Shown here: piece after piece, positions 33,314-42,317 of the stretch
Layout of the letters: each line of letters starts with the position of its first letter
Numbering within the stretch: the stretch's first letter is position 1
Origin: Flavobacterium pisciphilum
Lineage (GTDB): Bacteria; Bacteroidota; Bacteroidia; Flavobacteriales; Flavobacteriaceae
Reading direction: 5' to 3'
NCBI RefSeq assembly: GCF_020905345.1
Contig: NZ_JAJJMO010000001.1
Location: 1,612,001 to 1,676,000, forward strand
DNA: 64,000 bases
Notes under the pieces: generated by a model
Seen by the model: the letters and a program-made list of their open reading frames with translations, nothing else
What the model was told of the DNA's origin: nothing
Database searches by the model: none
Made by a program: the position numbers and the translations under genes

Positions 33314-34336
33314 TTATTGGTTATTTAATTGTCTTGGTACAATTGGTTCTACAGCTGGAACACCGTTTTTAAAACGTCTTAACGCTGCTCCTGCCTCATA
33401 TACAATTTTGCGAGCATCACTAATAGTACCTTGTGGTTTGTGCTCTTCTAAAGTACGCCAAGGATTAAAAGAAAGATTCTCTCCATATTGTGCTTGTCCT
33501 TGATTCGTAATATCTTGTTTATGAATAACCAGTGTCGCAATATGAACTGGAACTGATTCCTCCTCATCCCAAGGAGTCATAGCTTTATCCAATGGCATTG
33601 TTACAGAATCTTTACTAAACTGAACCATAAATTTAAATTGTGCTTCACCCATATTCAAACGGGCTTGAATATCTGCTTGTAGATAATCTGCTGAATTTTG
33701 AGATGGAGGTGCACTAAACGGTGGACCAATTGGTTCTAATTTGTATTTTACAAAACGATTTTCTCCAAAAGAATAAGGAAGTCCACTCCAGTAAGGTGTC
33801 GTTAAACAGCTAGAAACATCTTTTTGCATTTCATTCAAAATACGGTCAGTTTCCGGATGGTCTTTTAAATACAGATTATAATCGTGATCGACTACTCCAG
33901 CCTTAGTAAACTTGCACATTTCGGTAGCATTATCTACAAAAAACACATTCATATTTTGTAGAATAAAGTCGGCAGTAGTAGCATTTTCACTGGATTCCAA
34001 TAACTTTTTACCTGCCACCCCAAATAGTTTGATTCCTATTCCCACTGTAGTTTGCATGTCGGGGGCATGAGGAACAGTATCGCTTGAAAAACGTACCCAA
34101 GCTTCAAAATGATCATGAGCAAAGATTCCAACTTTGTACTCTGCTGCTAATCCCGGCATTATGATAAAATCTGCCTTGGCAACACCATGAGGTTTTAAAA
34201 ACACACCTCTACGTACAGGGCATTGTCCAGCAATGATACGATTTCCCATAGTCGTATCGACAAACATTTTCTTGAGAGATAAAGCTGGATTGGCATCGCA
34301 ATCAATAGCAGCTTTCTTTGATAATTCGTTTTTCAT
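33314..34336 (-). CDS. catalase-fold haem protein (y4iL-like)
   Basis: About 340 residues from ATG 34336; an upstream ATG (34393) adds 19 hydrophobic-aromatic residues and is less likely. Distal His in PHGVAKADF (about residue 48), FEAWVRFSSD substrate-side region, and the proximal haem ligand pattern R-x-x-x-Y in DARKIVYEAG (about 310). Much shorter than true catalases, like the small y4iL-type members. It could remove hydrogen peroxide made by the LodA-like enzyme whose gene starts 9 bp downstream. Confidence 0.75.
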   Translation of the reverse strand: MKNELSKKAAIDCDANPALSLKKMFVDTTMGNRIIAGQCPVRRGVFLKPHGVAKADFIIMPGLAAEYKVGIFAHDHFEAWVRFSSDTVPHAPDMQTTVGIGIKLFGVAGKKLLESSENATTADFILQNMNVFFVDNATEMCKFTKAGVVDHDYNLYLKDHPETDRILNEMQKDVSSCLTTPYWSGLPYSFGENRFVKYKLEPIGPPFSAPPSQNSADYLQADIQARLNMGEAQFKFMVQFSKDSVTMPLDKAMTPWDEEESVPVHIATLVIHKQDITNQGQAQYGENLSFNPWRTLEEHKPQGTISDARKIVYEAGAALRRFKNGVPAVEPIVPRQLNNQ

Positions 34337-34454
34337 ATAGTGTAGGTTATAGATTTGTTCACTGCAATATAAAAAATAAGAAAAAGATGACACTAGGTAA
34401 TACTACCTGATTTTAACATAATAAACAAAAACCCAAAATGACAATTCTTAGGTT

Positions 34455-37169
34455 TTAGAAAACTGCAATTTTCCCTATTTGCTCTCCACCTAAGCTTGTT
34501 ATTATTTTATAAATATAAATTCCTGAGGCAATATTGTTGAGGTTGATAGTATTGATTTTAGAAAGTAATGGAGAAGTAATCGTGTTTTGCCCACTAATAC
34601 TGTACAAATAAAAAATAGCGTTTTCTTCGTTTTTGGCTTCAATATTTAATTCTTCATTTTTACTTAATAAGGTGGGGTGAACAAAGAATAAATCATTACC
34701 TAAATAATTAGCATCCACAATCAGAGAACTCACTACATTATTGTTTTCTAAAATTATATTGATTTTATATTTATTACTGCCTTTTATTGGGCTAGCATCT
34801 AAAAAAGAGAATTCTTTTGAATTGATATCATTTATTGCACTAATAACGCTTTCGGTAGTATTAACTATTTTTACTAGCTCTATTCTTTTGATATTATACA
34901 AGCTAAAAAGACTAGCACTGACTTTTACTTTATTCTCCTCATAAACTTCTGCCTGAGTCAATTCGAAATAACAATTTGAATTTTGATCATACTGCAATGT
35001 AGACTCACTTTTTATTCCTTCACTATCGTCAAATACAGGAATAACAGTGTGAATTTTTCCATCAGTATAGGTATAATTAGCGTTTGTTATTTGTTCTTTA
35101 AATTCTAAATGATCCCCTGTCAATTGATAAATATTAAATGAAGCAACATCAGTAGGCTTATCCCAATTAATTTCTGTTGTGCCATCACAAACCAAACTAG
35201 TTCTGATATTTAAATCATAAGAAATCGTAAAGCTATCAGAGATATAATCAATAGCATCAATGGTCATTTTTAATTTAGCTTTTGAGAATTTTTGCTCTGT
35301 AGGGGTATAAGTAAATTGTTCGCTATCTAAATTTATACCACTTGCTATAATTTCCCAAGTCTGTCCATTATTGTAACTAATAGACAATTGCCCAACGCTT
35401 CCCGAAAATGAAGAATTCCATTTGAAAGGAGAAATCGTTTTACCATCGTATGGAAAATTATCATTACTTACAGGATAATTCCATTCAAATTGACTTCCTA
35501 TTTCGTATTCATAAGCAATGCTGTAATCCTGAGATGCATTTGAGATGTATGTACCAATAACAGTGATATTATAGGATCCTGATGTGGGATTTTCAATAGT
35601 CACCTGTTCTATATTATTAAGCTTGTCTTTTCCTCTTGTAGCTTGGTCTTGAGGAGCATCAGGATTAAGAATCCATGGCAAAAAAGCAGTATTGTTATCC
35701 GAAATGACTTCTATGTCTAAATCGTTTATCAAACCTATATTACTATTGATTGCAGCTGGTAAATCGTTCCAAACTAATGTGATTTTTAAGTTTTTTGCAT
35801 TTGCTGGAAGTGTAATCTCATGTGAATTTGTCTTGCCTGATATTAGATTACCCGATATAATTCTATTTTCACTGATTGTTTTTAGGCATTTATCGGCATT
35901 GATATTACCATAGCCATAAGTGAAATCTGGGCCAATGTTTCCCAAATCTTTTGCACTATTAATTAAAATTGCTTTTGTTGAGGCATTAGTCAAAGAGGTA
36001 TTGTTTATAGTCTTATAATGTTGCTTCATAAGAGTAATAATTCCTGTAGCTAATGCAGTAGAATTTGAAGTCCCTTGCGTGCTAAAAGCTACTAGCTCAG
36101 GTTTTATTCGACCATCATAAGCTGGACCTTTTGAGGAAAATGGCATAATTACTTCGTTTTGGTCGATACACCCCAATACAATACTATTTTTGGATTGCTT
36201 AAAATTACCAGTAATAGATTTATACCCCACAAGTCCTATATTACCAGAAGAAAAACAATGAGTCAAATCAGTATTTGAGAATAGTTGCGAATCATAAGCA
36301 TTTGCGAGCGAGCCATAAAAATTCTCAATCTCTGTTCCGTAGGAATGATTTTGAATGGTAGCACCTTGTAAAGTCGCTACTTCATCAGGATAGATATTCT
36401 TAAAATCAGACGATTGTATCTTAGCCTTTTGAACTACTCCTTTTCCTAGGGCAGAACTATTTCCTAATCCAGAAACGATAGTTGCCATAGCTGTTGCGTG
36501 ACTTGATACTGTAGCCGATTGTGTTGAAGAAGGAATATGCTTATTTAATAAATCAATATCATTTAGATCAAAAAGGTCGTCTTTGATGGATACAATTTGA
36601 TTTTCGCCATTTAAAAGAGGGAAATTAGCATTGACCTTATTTATATGATTAATACTGAAATTTTGATCAATTATTTTAGACTCTCCTTTTGGTTGTAACG
36701 ATTCTTGCGAAATAGAAGATACACTGCTCAATGCTATAATCTCATCCATAATTTTTTTGGAATCACTTTTTACAATTACAAGATTGTTATCTAGTATTTG
36801 TATATCAAAAATATTCATTGATTTCAAGTCAGCAATTAACGATTCGATACTATCTGTTGCTAAAATATACTGCTTGTCTTCCCTATGATTCGAAAAATTT
36901 GGTGGTAATTTCCATAAATTATTAACAGGGACTACTTTTTTTAGGGACTCGTTAGATCCTAAACTTTCGCTTTCAACAATACAAAAAGCATTATCAAGTT
37001 TTTTTACAATCTTGTATTTGTTATAATGTGCATTTTCTAAAGTAGTAAAATAGTATTTCTCAACTTTTCTTTCGTTTTCTTCTTTTATGTATTGCTTCCA
37101 TTTTTCAGAACTTTGAGAGAGACTGATAGTCGTTATCATAAAAAAGAGAAAAGTAATTTGTGTCTTCAT
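34455..37169 (-). CDS. subtilisin-family (S8) protease with T9SS sorting tail
   Basis: 904 residues. Signal peptide (KTQITFLFFMITTISLSQ). A prodomain of ~170 residues, then catalytic Asp in IVSIKDD (about residue 196), His in SSHATAMA (about 224), oxyanion Asn in SSGN, and Ser in GTSNSTAL (about 367). Then a beta-sandwich P-like domain, a fibronectin-like stretch, and a C-terminal sorting domain (NEELNIEAKNEEN..YLYSISGQ ... SGIYIYKI) that directs export through the type IX system. An extracellular endopeptidase, probably for nutrition. Confidence 0.9.
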   Translation of the reverse strand: MKTQITFLFFMITTISLSQSSEKWKQYIKEENERKVEKYYFTTLENAHYNKYKIVKKLDNAFCIVESESLGSNESLKKVVPVNNLWKLPPNFSNHREDKQYILATDSIESLIADLKSMNIFDIQILDNNLVIVKSDSKKIMDEIIALSSVSSISQESLQPKGESKIIDQNFSINHINKVNANFPLLNGENQIVSIKDDLFDLNDIDLLNKHIPSSTQSATVSSHATAMATIVSGLGNSSALGKGVVQKAKIQSSDFKNIYPDEVATLQGATIQNHSYGTEIENFYGSLANAYDSQLFSNTDLTHCFSSGNIGLVGYKSITGNFKQSKNSIVLGCIDQNEVIMPFSSKGPAYDGRIKPELVAFSTQGTSNSTALATGIITLMKQHYKTINNTSLTNASTKAILINSAKDLGNIGPDFTYGYGNINADKCLKTISENRIISGNLISGKTNSHEITLPANAKNLKITLVWNDLPAAINSNIGLINDLDIEVISDNNTAFLPWILNPDAPQDQATRGKDKLNNIEQVTIENPTSGSYNITVIGTYISNASQDYSIAYEYEIGSQFEWNYPVSNDNFPYDGKTISPFKWNSSFSGSVGQLSISYNNGQTWEIIASGINLDSEQFTYTPTEQKFSKAKLKMTIDAIDYISDSFTISYDLNIRTSLVCDGTTEINWDKPTDVASFNIYQLTGDHLEFKEQITNANYTYTDGKIHTVIPVFDDSEGIKSESTLQYDQNSNCYFELTQAEVYEENKVKVSASLFSLYNIKRIELVKIVNTTESVISAINDINSKEFSFLDASPIKGSNKYKINIILENNNVVSSLIVDANYLGNDLFFVHPTLLSKNEELNIEAKNEENAIFYLYSISGQNTITSPLLSKINTINLNNIASGIYIYKIITSLGGEQIGKIAVF

Positions 37170-37754
37170 TTACTGTAGTTATTAGGGGCAATTCTAACTG
37201 TTTTTATCAATGTTAGACAAAAATTTGACAATTGTAACTGTTTATCACTTCTTAATTTAGATAAATAAAAAGATAAAATTCATTCATAATGATTTCTATT
37301 TTAAATATTTATCCCTTCTCGTTAAGTCAAAGTTATTAAATTATTTGTAATAATTTTATGCGTTTTTATTTCATCCTGAAACCTCAAAGTCTGCAAGAGG
37401 ACTATTCCCTTTTTATAACCCTGTTTGTATTTTATTATGTAACTAAGAATTTCAAAATCATTTTTAAAACTTACTAAACAAAATAGAAAATTTAAAATAG
37501 TATACGATATAATTTTTCATAACACACTGGTTTTTACTCAATTATTGATTTTACTGGGCTCACAATGATAATCAGATAATTATTACTAAAAATAAATATA
37601 AAATAATTTAACAAAAACTGTTAATTTTGTTAAATCACTATTTTTGTAAGTATTTTTTTGGTTAAAATTATATAAATTTGGTAACAAATAGTACTAATGT
37701 TTTGTAAAGCCCTTATAAATCAACCTATTAAAACTAACCCCAAAAAACTATTAA
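37170..37754 (+). promoter_or_regulatory. intergenic region with the promoter of the M57 protease
   Basis: 585 bases without a gene between divergent secreted-protease genes. A good -7 box TAAATTTG lies at 37673-37680 (74 bp before the ATG). Candidate -33 elements (TTG) lie at 37644-37646. The remainder is AT-rich with no repeats I can recognise. Confidence 0.5.
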
Positions 37755-38582
37755 ATGAAGAAAATTAAATCAATTTTAGCCTTGTCATTCATAGCACTGA
37801 CGCTATTATCATGCAACAAAGAAGATGAGTTGAATCAATCAAACGAAGAAGCTCTAAAAGTAACGCCGGAAGTGTTAACTAAACTTAGATCACTTTCACT
37901 AAATAGCACAGATGTTAAAGTGATTAAAAATACTAAGCTAGATGGGACCACTGAAGATGCATTCTTGATTGAAGGATGTATTGTCATGACAGAAGATCAA
38001 TTAAATAAAATGGATCTTCACGGAGGTATTACAACAGAACAATACCGCACTACCAATTTAGTATCTCCACAAACTATTAAAATTGTTGGACTATCAGGAA
38101 CTGGCACAACAGCTCTGTCTACAAATATGCGTGCTGGATTACAAGCAGCAGTAAATAGATACAACAATTTAGGATTGACTATTAAATTTACTCTAACCTT
38201 TAGTTCAAGCACTGCAGGTGCAAACATTGTTGTAAGAAGACAAGTTGGATCTGCTGGAGGTGTAGCTGGATTCCCTTCGGGAGGAGCACCATATAGTTCA
38301 GTTACATTATATTCTGGATTAGATACTTATTCTACTGGTGTAAATGCACACGTAGCTGCACACGAAATAGGTCACTGTATTGGTTTACGTCATACTGACT
38401 GGTTTAGCCGTCAAAGTTGTGGACAAAATTCAAACGAAGGAACAGCTGGTGTTGGAGCAATTCTAATCCCAGGAACCCCTTCTGGATATGATTCAACTTC
38501 ATATATGAGAGCTTGTTTTGGTTCAAACGAAACTGGAGCATTCAATTCTAATGATATTATAGCTCTTAATTATTTATATTAA
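37755..38582 (+). CDS. M57-family lipoprotein metalloprotease
   Basis: 275 residues. Lipoprotein leader with lipobox LLSCN (Cys about residue 20). Zinc-site HEIGHCIGLRHTD (about residues 203-215) is HExxHxxxxxH, with a Met-turn candidate SYMRA. The mature N-terminal 80 residues act as a prodomain-like region. This is the 'dual-action HEIGH' (M57) type. Membrane-anchored or surface zinc protease. A strong terminator follows. Confidence 0.85.
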   Translation: MKKIKSILALSFIALTLLSCNKEDELNQSNEEALKVTPEVLTKLRSLSLNSTDVKVIKNTKLDGTTEDAFLIEGCIVMTEDQLNKMDLHGGITTEQYRTTNLVSPQTIKIVGLSGTGTTALSTNMRAGLQAAVNRYNNLGLTIKFTLTFSSSTAGANIVVRRQVGSAGGVAGFPSGGAPYSSVTLYSGLDTYSTGVNAHVAAHEIGHCIGLRHTDWFSRQSCGQNSNEGTAGVGAILIPGTPSGYDSTSYMRACFGSNETGAFNSNDIIALNYLY

Positions 38583-38614
38583 AAGTTGAATTAAAGTTAT
38601 CTTTACAAAACATA

Positions 38615-38653
38615 AGAGGCTGCTTCTTGATTTATGGAGCAGCCTCTTTTTTT
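38615..38653 (+). terminator. intrinsic terminator after the M57 protease
   Basis: 9-bp stem agaggctgc/gcagcctct and seven T. Confidence 0.85.
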
Positions 38654-38686
38654 GTTATGTCTCATTCTGAAATTGGCTCGCACTAA

Positions 38687-40486
38687 TTGATTTTTTTCTA
38701 TAATAATTACTTTGATTTGGAGCCTTATACCTTATTTTACATAGATATAAGGGTCCCATGCAAAAATGATACACTTTCGTCACAGTCCAAAATGGAGATT
38801 TACGCTAAGATAGCTGCGCATTCCTCCTCACCTGACGAAGTATTGTTATTCGCCAATAAATTGTTAGCAATGGCTTCGAATAATAAGCAGTTCACTTATA
38901 TAATCGAAGCCTATCAATCTAAAGGTGTAGCATACAGGTTAAAAGGCAATTTAAAATTGGCTTTAAAAAATCTTTTTAAAAGTGCTGATCTTGCTATCGA
39001 ATATAAAAATGACAAACTACTAACGAGTGATTACTTGGAAATTGCCAATACGTACATGTCAAATAATGATTTCAAAAATACAATTGTCTATAACAAGAAA
39101 GCCATTGCCATCATACGTCTGCACGGCAATAAAGAACAATTAGCTATCAATCTACTCAATACGGGATTTAGTTATTACAGGCTGAATGAACTCGATTCTG
39201 CCTTATCACTTTATAACGAAGCAGCACCCATTTTTGATGACATTGATCTTAAAATTGGAAAGGCATATACCATTGGGAATCGCGCACTAGTTTACTGGAA
39301 ACAGGGAAAATATGTTATTGCCGAACAAGATCTTCTTAGAGCTATTAAAATGCTTGATGCCCTTGGCGATACATTTGGCATGGCAGATTATCACAACCAG
39401 CTGGGACGGATTTATTCTGAACAGAGACAAACCGAAAAAGCGATCAATCATACTCTCACAGCACTCAAGATGGCAAAAGACCTTGACCTGAAAGAGCAAA
39501 TCAGGGATGCCACTCTACTTTTATCAGAATTATATGAGGTAGTGAAAGACTATCCAAAAGCATTCACTTATCAATCACAATATATAGCTTACAAAGACAG
39601 TATAGAAAATACCGAAGCAACAAAACAACTTGCCAACCTTCGTACAGATTTTGAAGTAAGCCAAAAGGAAAAAGAAATCGCATTGTTAGAAAAAAGGCAA
39701 CTAAGCAACCGGATTTATAGTATCGTTACTGTTTTTCTGTTGCTTTTTGCCATATTATTATTGTTGTATTTTCGGCAACGGTTTAAAAACACTCGGCTCA
39801 TGGTCCATAATGAACGCAACCAGCATGATGAAAAAATCAAAAAACTGCTAACCACACAGGAAACTAAAACGCTTCAATCTATGGTGCAGGGACAGGAAAA
39901 TGAGAGAAAACGCATCGCACGGGAGCTGCATAACCATTTTGGAAGCCTGATGGCCACCATAAAAGTGAACTTAAATGCAATCGATGAAAATACTATTTCC
40001 AACCACCATACACTGACAATATTAGTAGATCAGGCTTGCACTGATATTCGAAACTTGTCACATGAACTCAATATGGGAATATCGGATAATTTCGGACTTG
40101 TACCGGCCTTAAAAGAACTGACATCACATTTACAACAAGCCAACGGCATTGAAGTTGAGTTTACAGCAGCGATGTGTCAGGAGCAAATGAGCTCAGAAAA
40201 TGAAATAATTGTATACCGCATCGTACAAGAACTCGTAAACAATGTACTGAAACACGCATCAGCCACAAAACTATCCATATTACTGACTTGTTTCGATGAT
40301 GAAAGCCTGATTAATATAATTGTACAAGACAATGGAAAAGGGTTTAGTACAACCGAAAAATCAAAAGACGTTTCTGGAATGGGTCTCAAAACTCTTAAAG
40401 AAATAATATCTGATTTAAACGGCAGTATTAAATTCGACAGCAATCCGGCAAGCGGAACTACTGTAAATATTGATTTGCCTTTTTAA
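38687..40486 (+). CDS. TPR-containing sensor histidine kinase (HisKA_3 type)
   Basis: TPR units at residues 40-310, one transmembrane helix (about 343-362), then HisKA_3 with the phospho-His in RIARELHNHFG (about 414), and an ATPase domain with N-box NNVLKHA, G1 DNGKGF, G2 GMGLKTL. Partner is the LuxR-type regulator 28 bp downstream. The N-terminus is odd: the frame opens with a TTG at 38687, homology-like sequence (CKNDTLSSQ) continues above the first ATG (38792), and no signal peptide is present, though the family normally has one to place the TPRs in the periplasm. So the 5' end may be truncated. Confidence 0.75.
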   Translation: MIFFYNNYFDLEPYTLFYIDIRVPCKNDTLSSQSKMEIYAKIAAHSSSPDEVLLFANKLLAMASNNKQFTYIIEAYQSKGVAYRLKGNLKLALKNLFKSADLAIEYKNDKLLTSDYLEIANTYMSNNDFKNTIVYNKKAIAIIRLHGNKEQLAINLLNTGFSYYRLNELDSALSLYNEAAPIFDDIDLKIGKAYTIGNRALVYWKQGKYVIAEQDLLRAIKMLDALGDTFGMADYHNQLGRIYSEQRQTEKAINHTLTALKMAKDLDLKEQIRDATLLLSELYEVVKDYPKAFTYQSQYIAYKDSIENTEATKQLANLRTDFEVSQKEKEIALLEKRQLSNRIYSIVTVFLLLFAILLLLYFRQRFKNTRLMVHNERNQHDEKIKKLLTTQETKTLQSMVQGQENERKRIARELHNHFGSLMATIKVNLNAIDENTISNHHTLTILVDQACTDIRNLSHELNMGISDNFGLVPALKELTSHLQQANGIEVEFTAAMCQEQMSSENEIIVYRIVQELVNNVLKHASATKLSILLTCFDDESLINIIVQDNGKGFSTTEKSKDVSGMGLKTLKEIISDLNGSIKFDSNPASGTTVNIDLPF

Positions 40487-40513
40487 TATCACCTAATTAA
40501 ATAATTGCAGATT

Positions 40514-41145
40514 ATGATAAAAGTATTAATAGTAGAGGATCACCACCTGTTTGCTGAAGGTGTAAAATCGATGTTCAAACCAGAAGATGGTATTGAAATA
40601 GTAGAACATACAAAAAACGGAAATGCCATTCCATCTATCTTGGATACTGTAGCAATCGACGTTATTCTTATGGATATTGATATGCCAATATTGGACGGAA
40701 TACTCTGTATGGAATTACTAAAAAACAAGGGGTATGACGTGCCAATATTAATGCTGACTATGCACCAATCCATGAAGCAAATCAAGAGTGCGCTTGAAAA
40801 GGAGCTCTCGGTTATATTCTTAAAGATGCTTCAAAAGCCGAACTCATACAGGGCATTATTGATACCAGTCAACGCAAGAATTATTTTCACAGTAAAATCA
40901 ACGAGCAATTGTTTAATTATTTCCGAAACAAAAATCTAAATAAGAACAACATGCAGGAGCTTTCTGAACGTGAAAAGGAAATCATAAAATACGTTGCCGA
41001 CGGAATGAATACTAAAGCAATATCCAATATCCTTTATATCAGCGAGCATACTGTAAAAACGCACCGAAAAAATATCATGCACAAACTACAGGTAAAAACA
41101 TCGCCAGAACTAATCAAATTTGCTATTGAAAAAGGCATTATCTGA
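40514..41145 (+). pseudogene. LuxR-type response regulator broken by a one-base deletion
   Basis: A receiver (VLIVEDHH, phospho-Asp in LMDIDMP, LMLTMH) runs to about base 40800. There a single missing base (a GG run expected to be GGG) shifts the frame. Restoring it gives EKGALGYILKDASKAELIQG and an uninterrupted link to the HTH (LSEREKEIIKYVADGMNTKAIS...HTVKTHRKNI) that ends at 41145. As it stands, the receiver frame stops at 40939. Either a true inactivating mutation or a sequencing error. Confidence 0.85.
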
Positions 41146-41296
41146 TCCATTTCTCTTCAATATTTTTTTTGATTAGAAAAGACAAGTAAAACGGTCTTAT
41201 AAAACATAAGTCCCTTTTTCTATCTTTTAACCAGCAGGCTTTCATGTAGATTCCTAAAAAATATATGATTTTATAAAATAAGAAAAGTATTTAAAT

Positions 41297-41324
41297 AAAA
41301 AAAGCACCTCGATGAGGTGCTTTT
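41297..41324 (-). terminator. terminator of a former tRNA-Ser gene
   Basis: Stem aaagcacctc/gaggtgcttt, 10 bp, 3-base loop, with a T-run on the minus strand (41297-41303). It directly follows the tRNA fragment on the minus strand. Confidence 0.75.
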
Positions 41325-41325
41325 C

Positions 41326-41344
41326 GCGGAGAAAGAGGGATTCG
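41326..41344 (-). repeat. tRNA-Ser 3'-end relic (probable att site of the defence island)
   Basis: On the minus strand CGAATCCCTCTTTCTCCGC equals the last 19 bases of a tRNA-Ser (end of T-arm plus acceptor strand). Sequence to the right does not continue as tRNA. Integrative elements that insert in a tRNA leave exactly such a 3' copy at the far end, with the intact gene at the other end. Confidence 0.7.
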
Positions 41345-41565
41345 CCACCTGTATCGTAAGCACTAGTAAACACTGGGTGTCATGTTATGTCAAAAAAAGA
41401 AGGGCACTAATAGGTCACTCTTAAAATTCTTAGGTTTATTGACCTCTGTAAATGTAGGAAAAAAAATCGAGATATAGTCGGAGAATTTAGAAAAAACAGG
41501 AGGTAATTTTACCTTTATCAAATGTGTAGTATTGGTATCTAGCCGAGCTATTAAGAATATATAAG
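41345..41565. other. non-coding junction sequence
   Basis: 221 bases between the tRNA relic and the first island gene's stop. No open frame and no clear repeat. Confidence 0.4.
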
Positions 41566-42297
41566 TTAGTGATTTTGATTAAAGTAATAAATGACAAATG
41601 CCATAAGTATTAAAAATGTAATAACAGAAAAAACAGCAAAAATTGTTATTATTATTTTTTGTTTTTTTAGAGTTTTAATAAAATGCTCTTCTGATTTTGA
41701 ATTTATCAATTCTTGAACAAGTGCTATTTTTTTTTCATTTTCAATGTTTTTAGCATTTAGTTGAGTCAAATAATAATCAATTCCTTCAAATTTAGATTGA
41801 ATTCTTTCTGTTTTAACTTTCTCTTCTTTAATTTTGTTAATATGAGCTAAAATAATACGTTTAATTTGAACAGCTTGCTCTGAGTTACCATTTGAACTTT
41901 GTTCTAAATTTACAGCCATTTTCTCCAGCTGAGCTGTTGTTTCGCTGATTTTTTCAAAAGACAAACCAGAGAGCATAGCTAACTTTCCAATCATTTCAGC
42001 TAGAAGCTTTGAATTGTCATTGCTATTTTGGATAAGTTTAGAAATTGAAGAGAATGAAGAGTGTGTTATATTTCTACTCTCGATAATAAAATCAAATAAT
42101 GTTTCTGATTTCCAACCCAAAAATCTTCTAGTAAAACTCTCGTCATTCTTAGCTTTTTGAAGCGAATTTGATGAGTCATTAATATTTCTAATTAGGTTTT
42201 CCGCTGTTTGTTTTGATTCTTCTATTTTATGGTTTATTCCTGAAATAGATTCAATAATTTTTTTTGCTTCAATAACGCTTGTGTTTTTTTCCGACAT
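41566..42297 (-). CDS. coiled-coil protein with C-terminal membrane anchor
   Basis: 243 residues. Long helical coiled-coil region (residues 1-205, with SNSLQKAKNDESFTRRFLGWKSETLFDFI), then one membrane helix (IIITIFAVFSVITFLILMAFVIYYF) and four residues. It follows the HNH membrane gene by 20 bp. The same architecture (coiled coil plus tail anchor) appears in the 234-residue protein at 54520. Function not recognised; probably acts as a partner, sensor or immunity for the first gene. Confidence 0.65.
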   Translation of the reverse strand: MSEKNTSVIEAKKIIESISGINHKIEESKQTAENLIRNINDSSNSLQKAKNDESFTRRFLGWKSETLFDFIIESRNITHSSFSSISKLIQNSNDNSKLLAEMIGKLAMLSGLSFEKISETTAQLEKMAVNLEQSSNGNSEQAVQIKRIILAHINKIKEEKVKTERIQSKFEGIDYYLTQLNAKNIENEKKIALVQELINSKSEEHFIKTLKKQKIIITIFAVFSVITFLILMAFVIYYFNQNH

Positions 42298-42317
42298 AAA
42301 TATCTCTTTCGTATTTT

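Noticed and set aside
38687..38791. Signal peptide for the TPR histidine kinase
   Set aside because: The 35 residues above the first ATG are polar and aromatic with no basic start or hydrophobic core; no alternative frame supplies one.
40909..41145. Stand-alone LuxR-type DNA-binding protein
   Set aside because: It starts with a TTG in the middle of a sequence that restores to one response regulator with a single base; treated as part of the frameshifted gene.
41345..41565. Intact tRNA gene near the island boundary
   Set aside because: Only the last 19 bases of a tRNA-Ser are present; no D-arm or anticodon arm follows.
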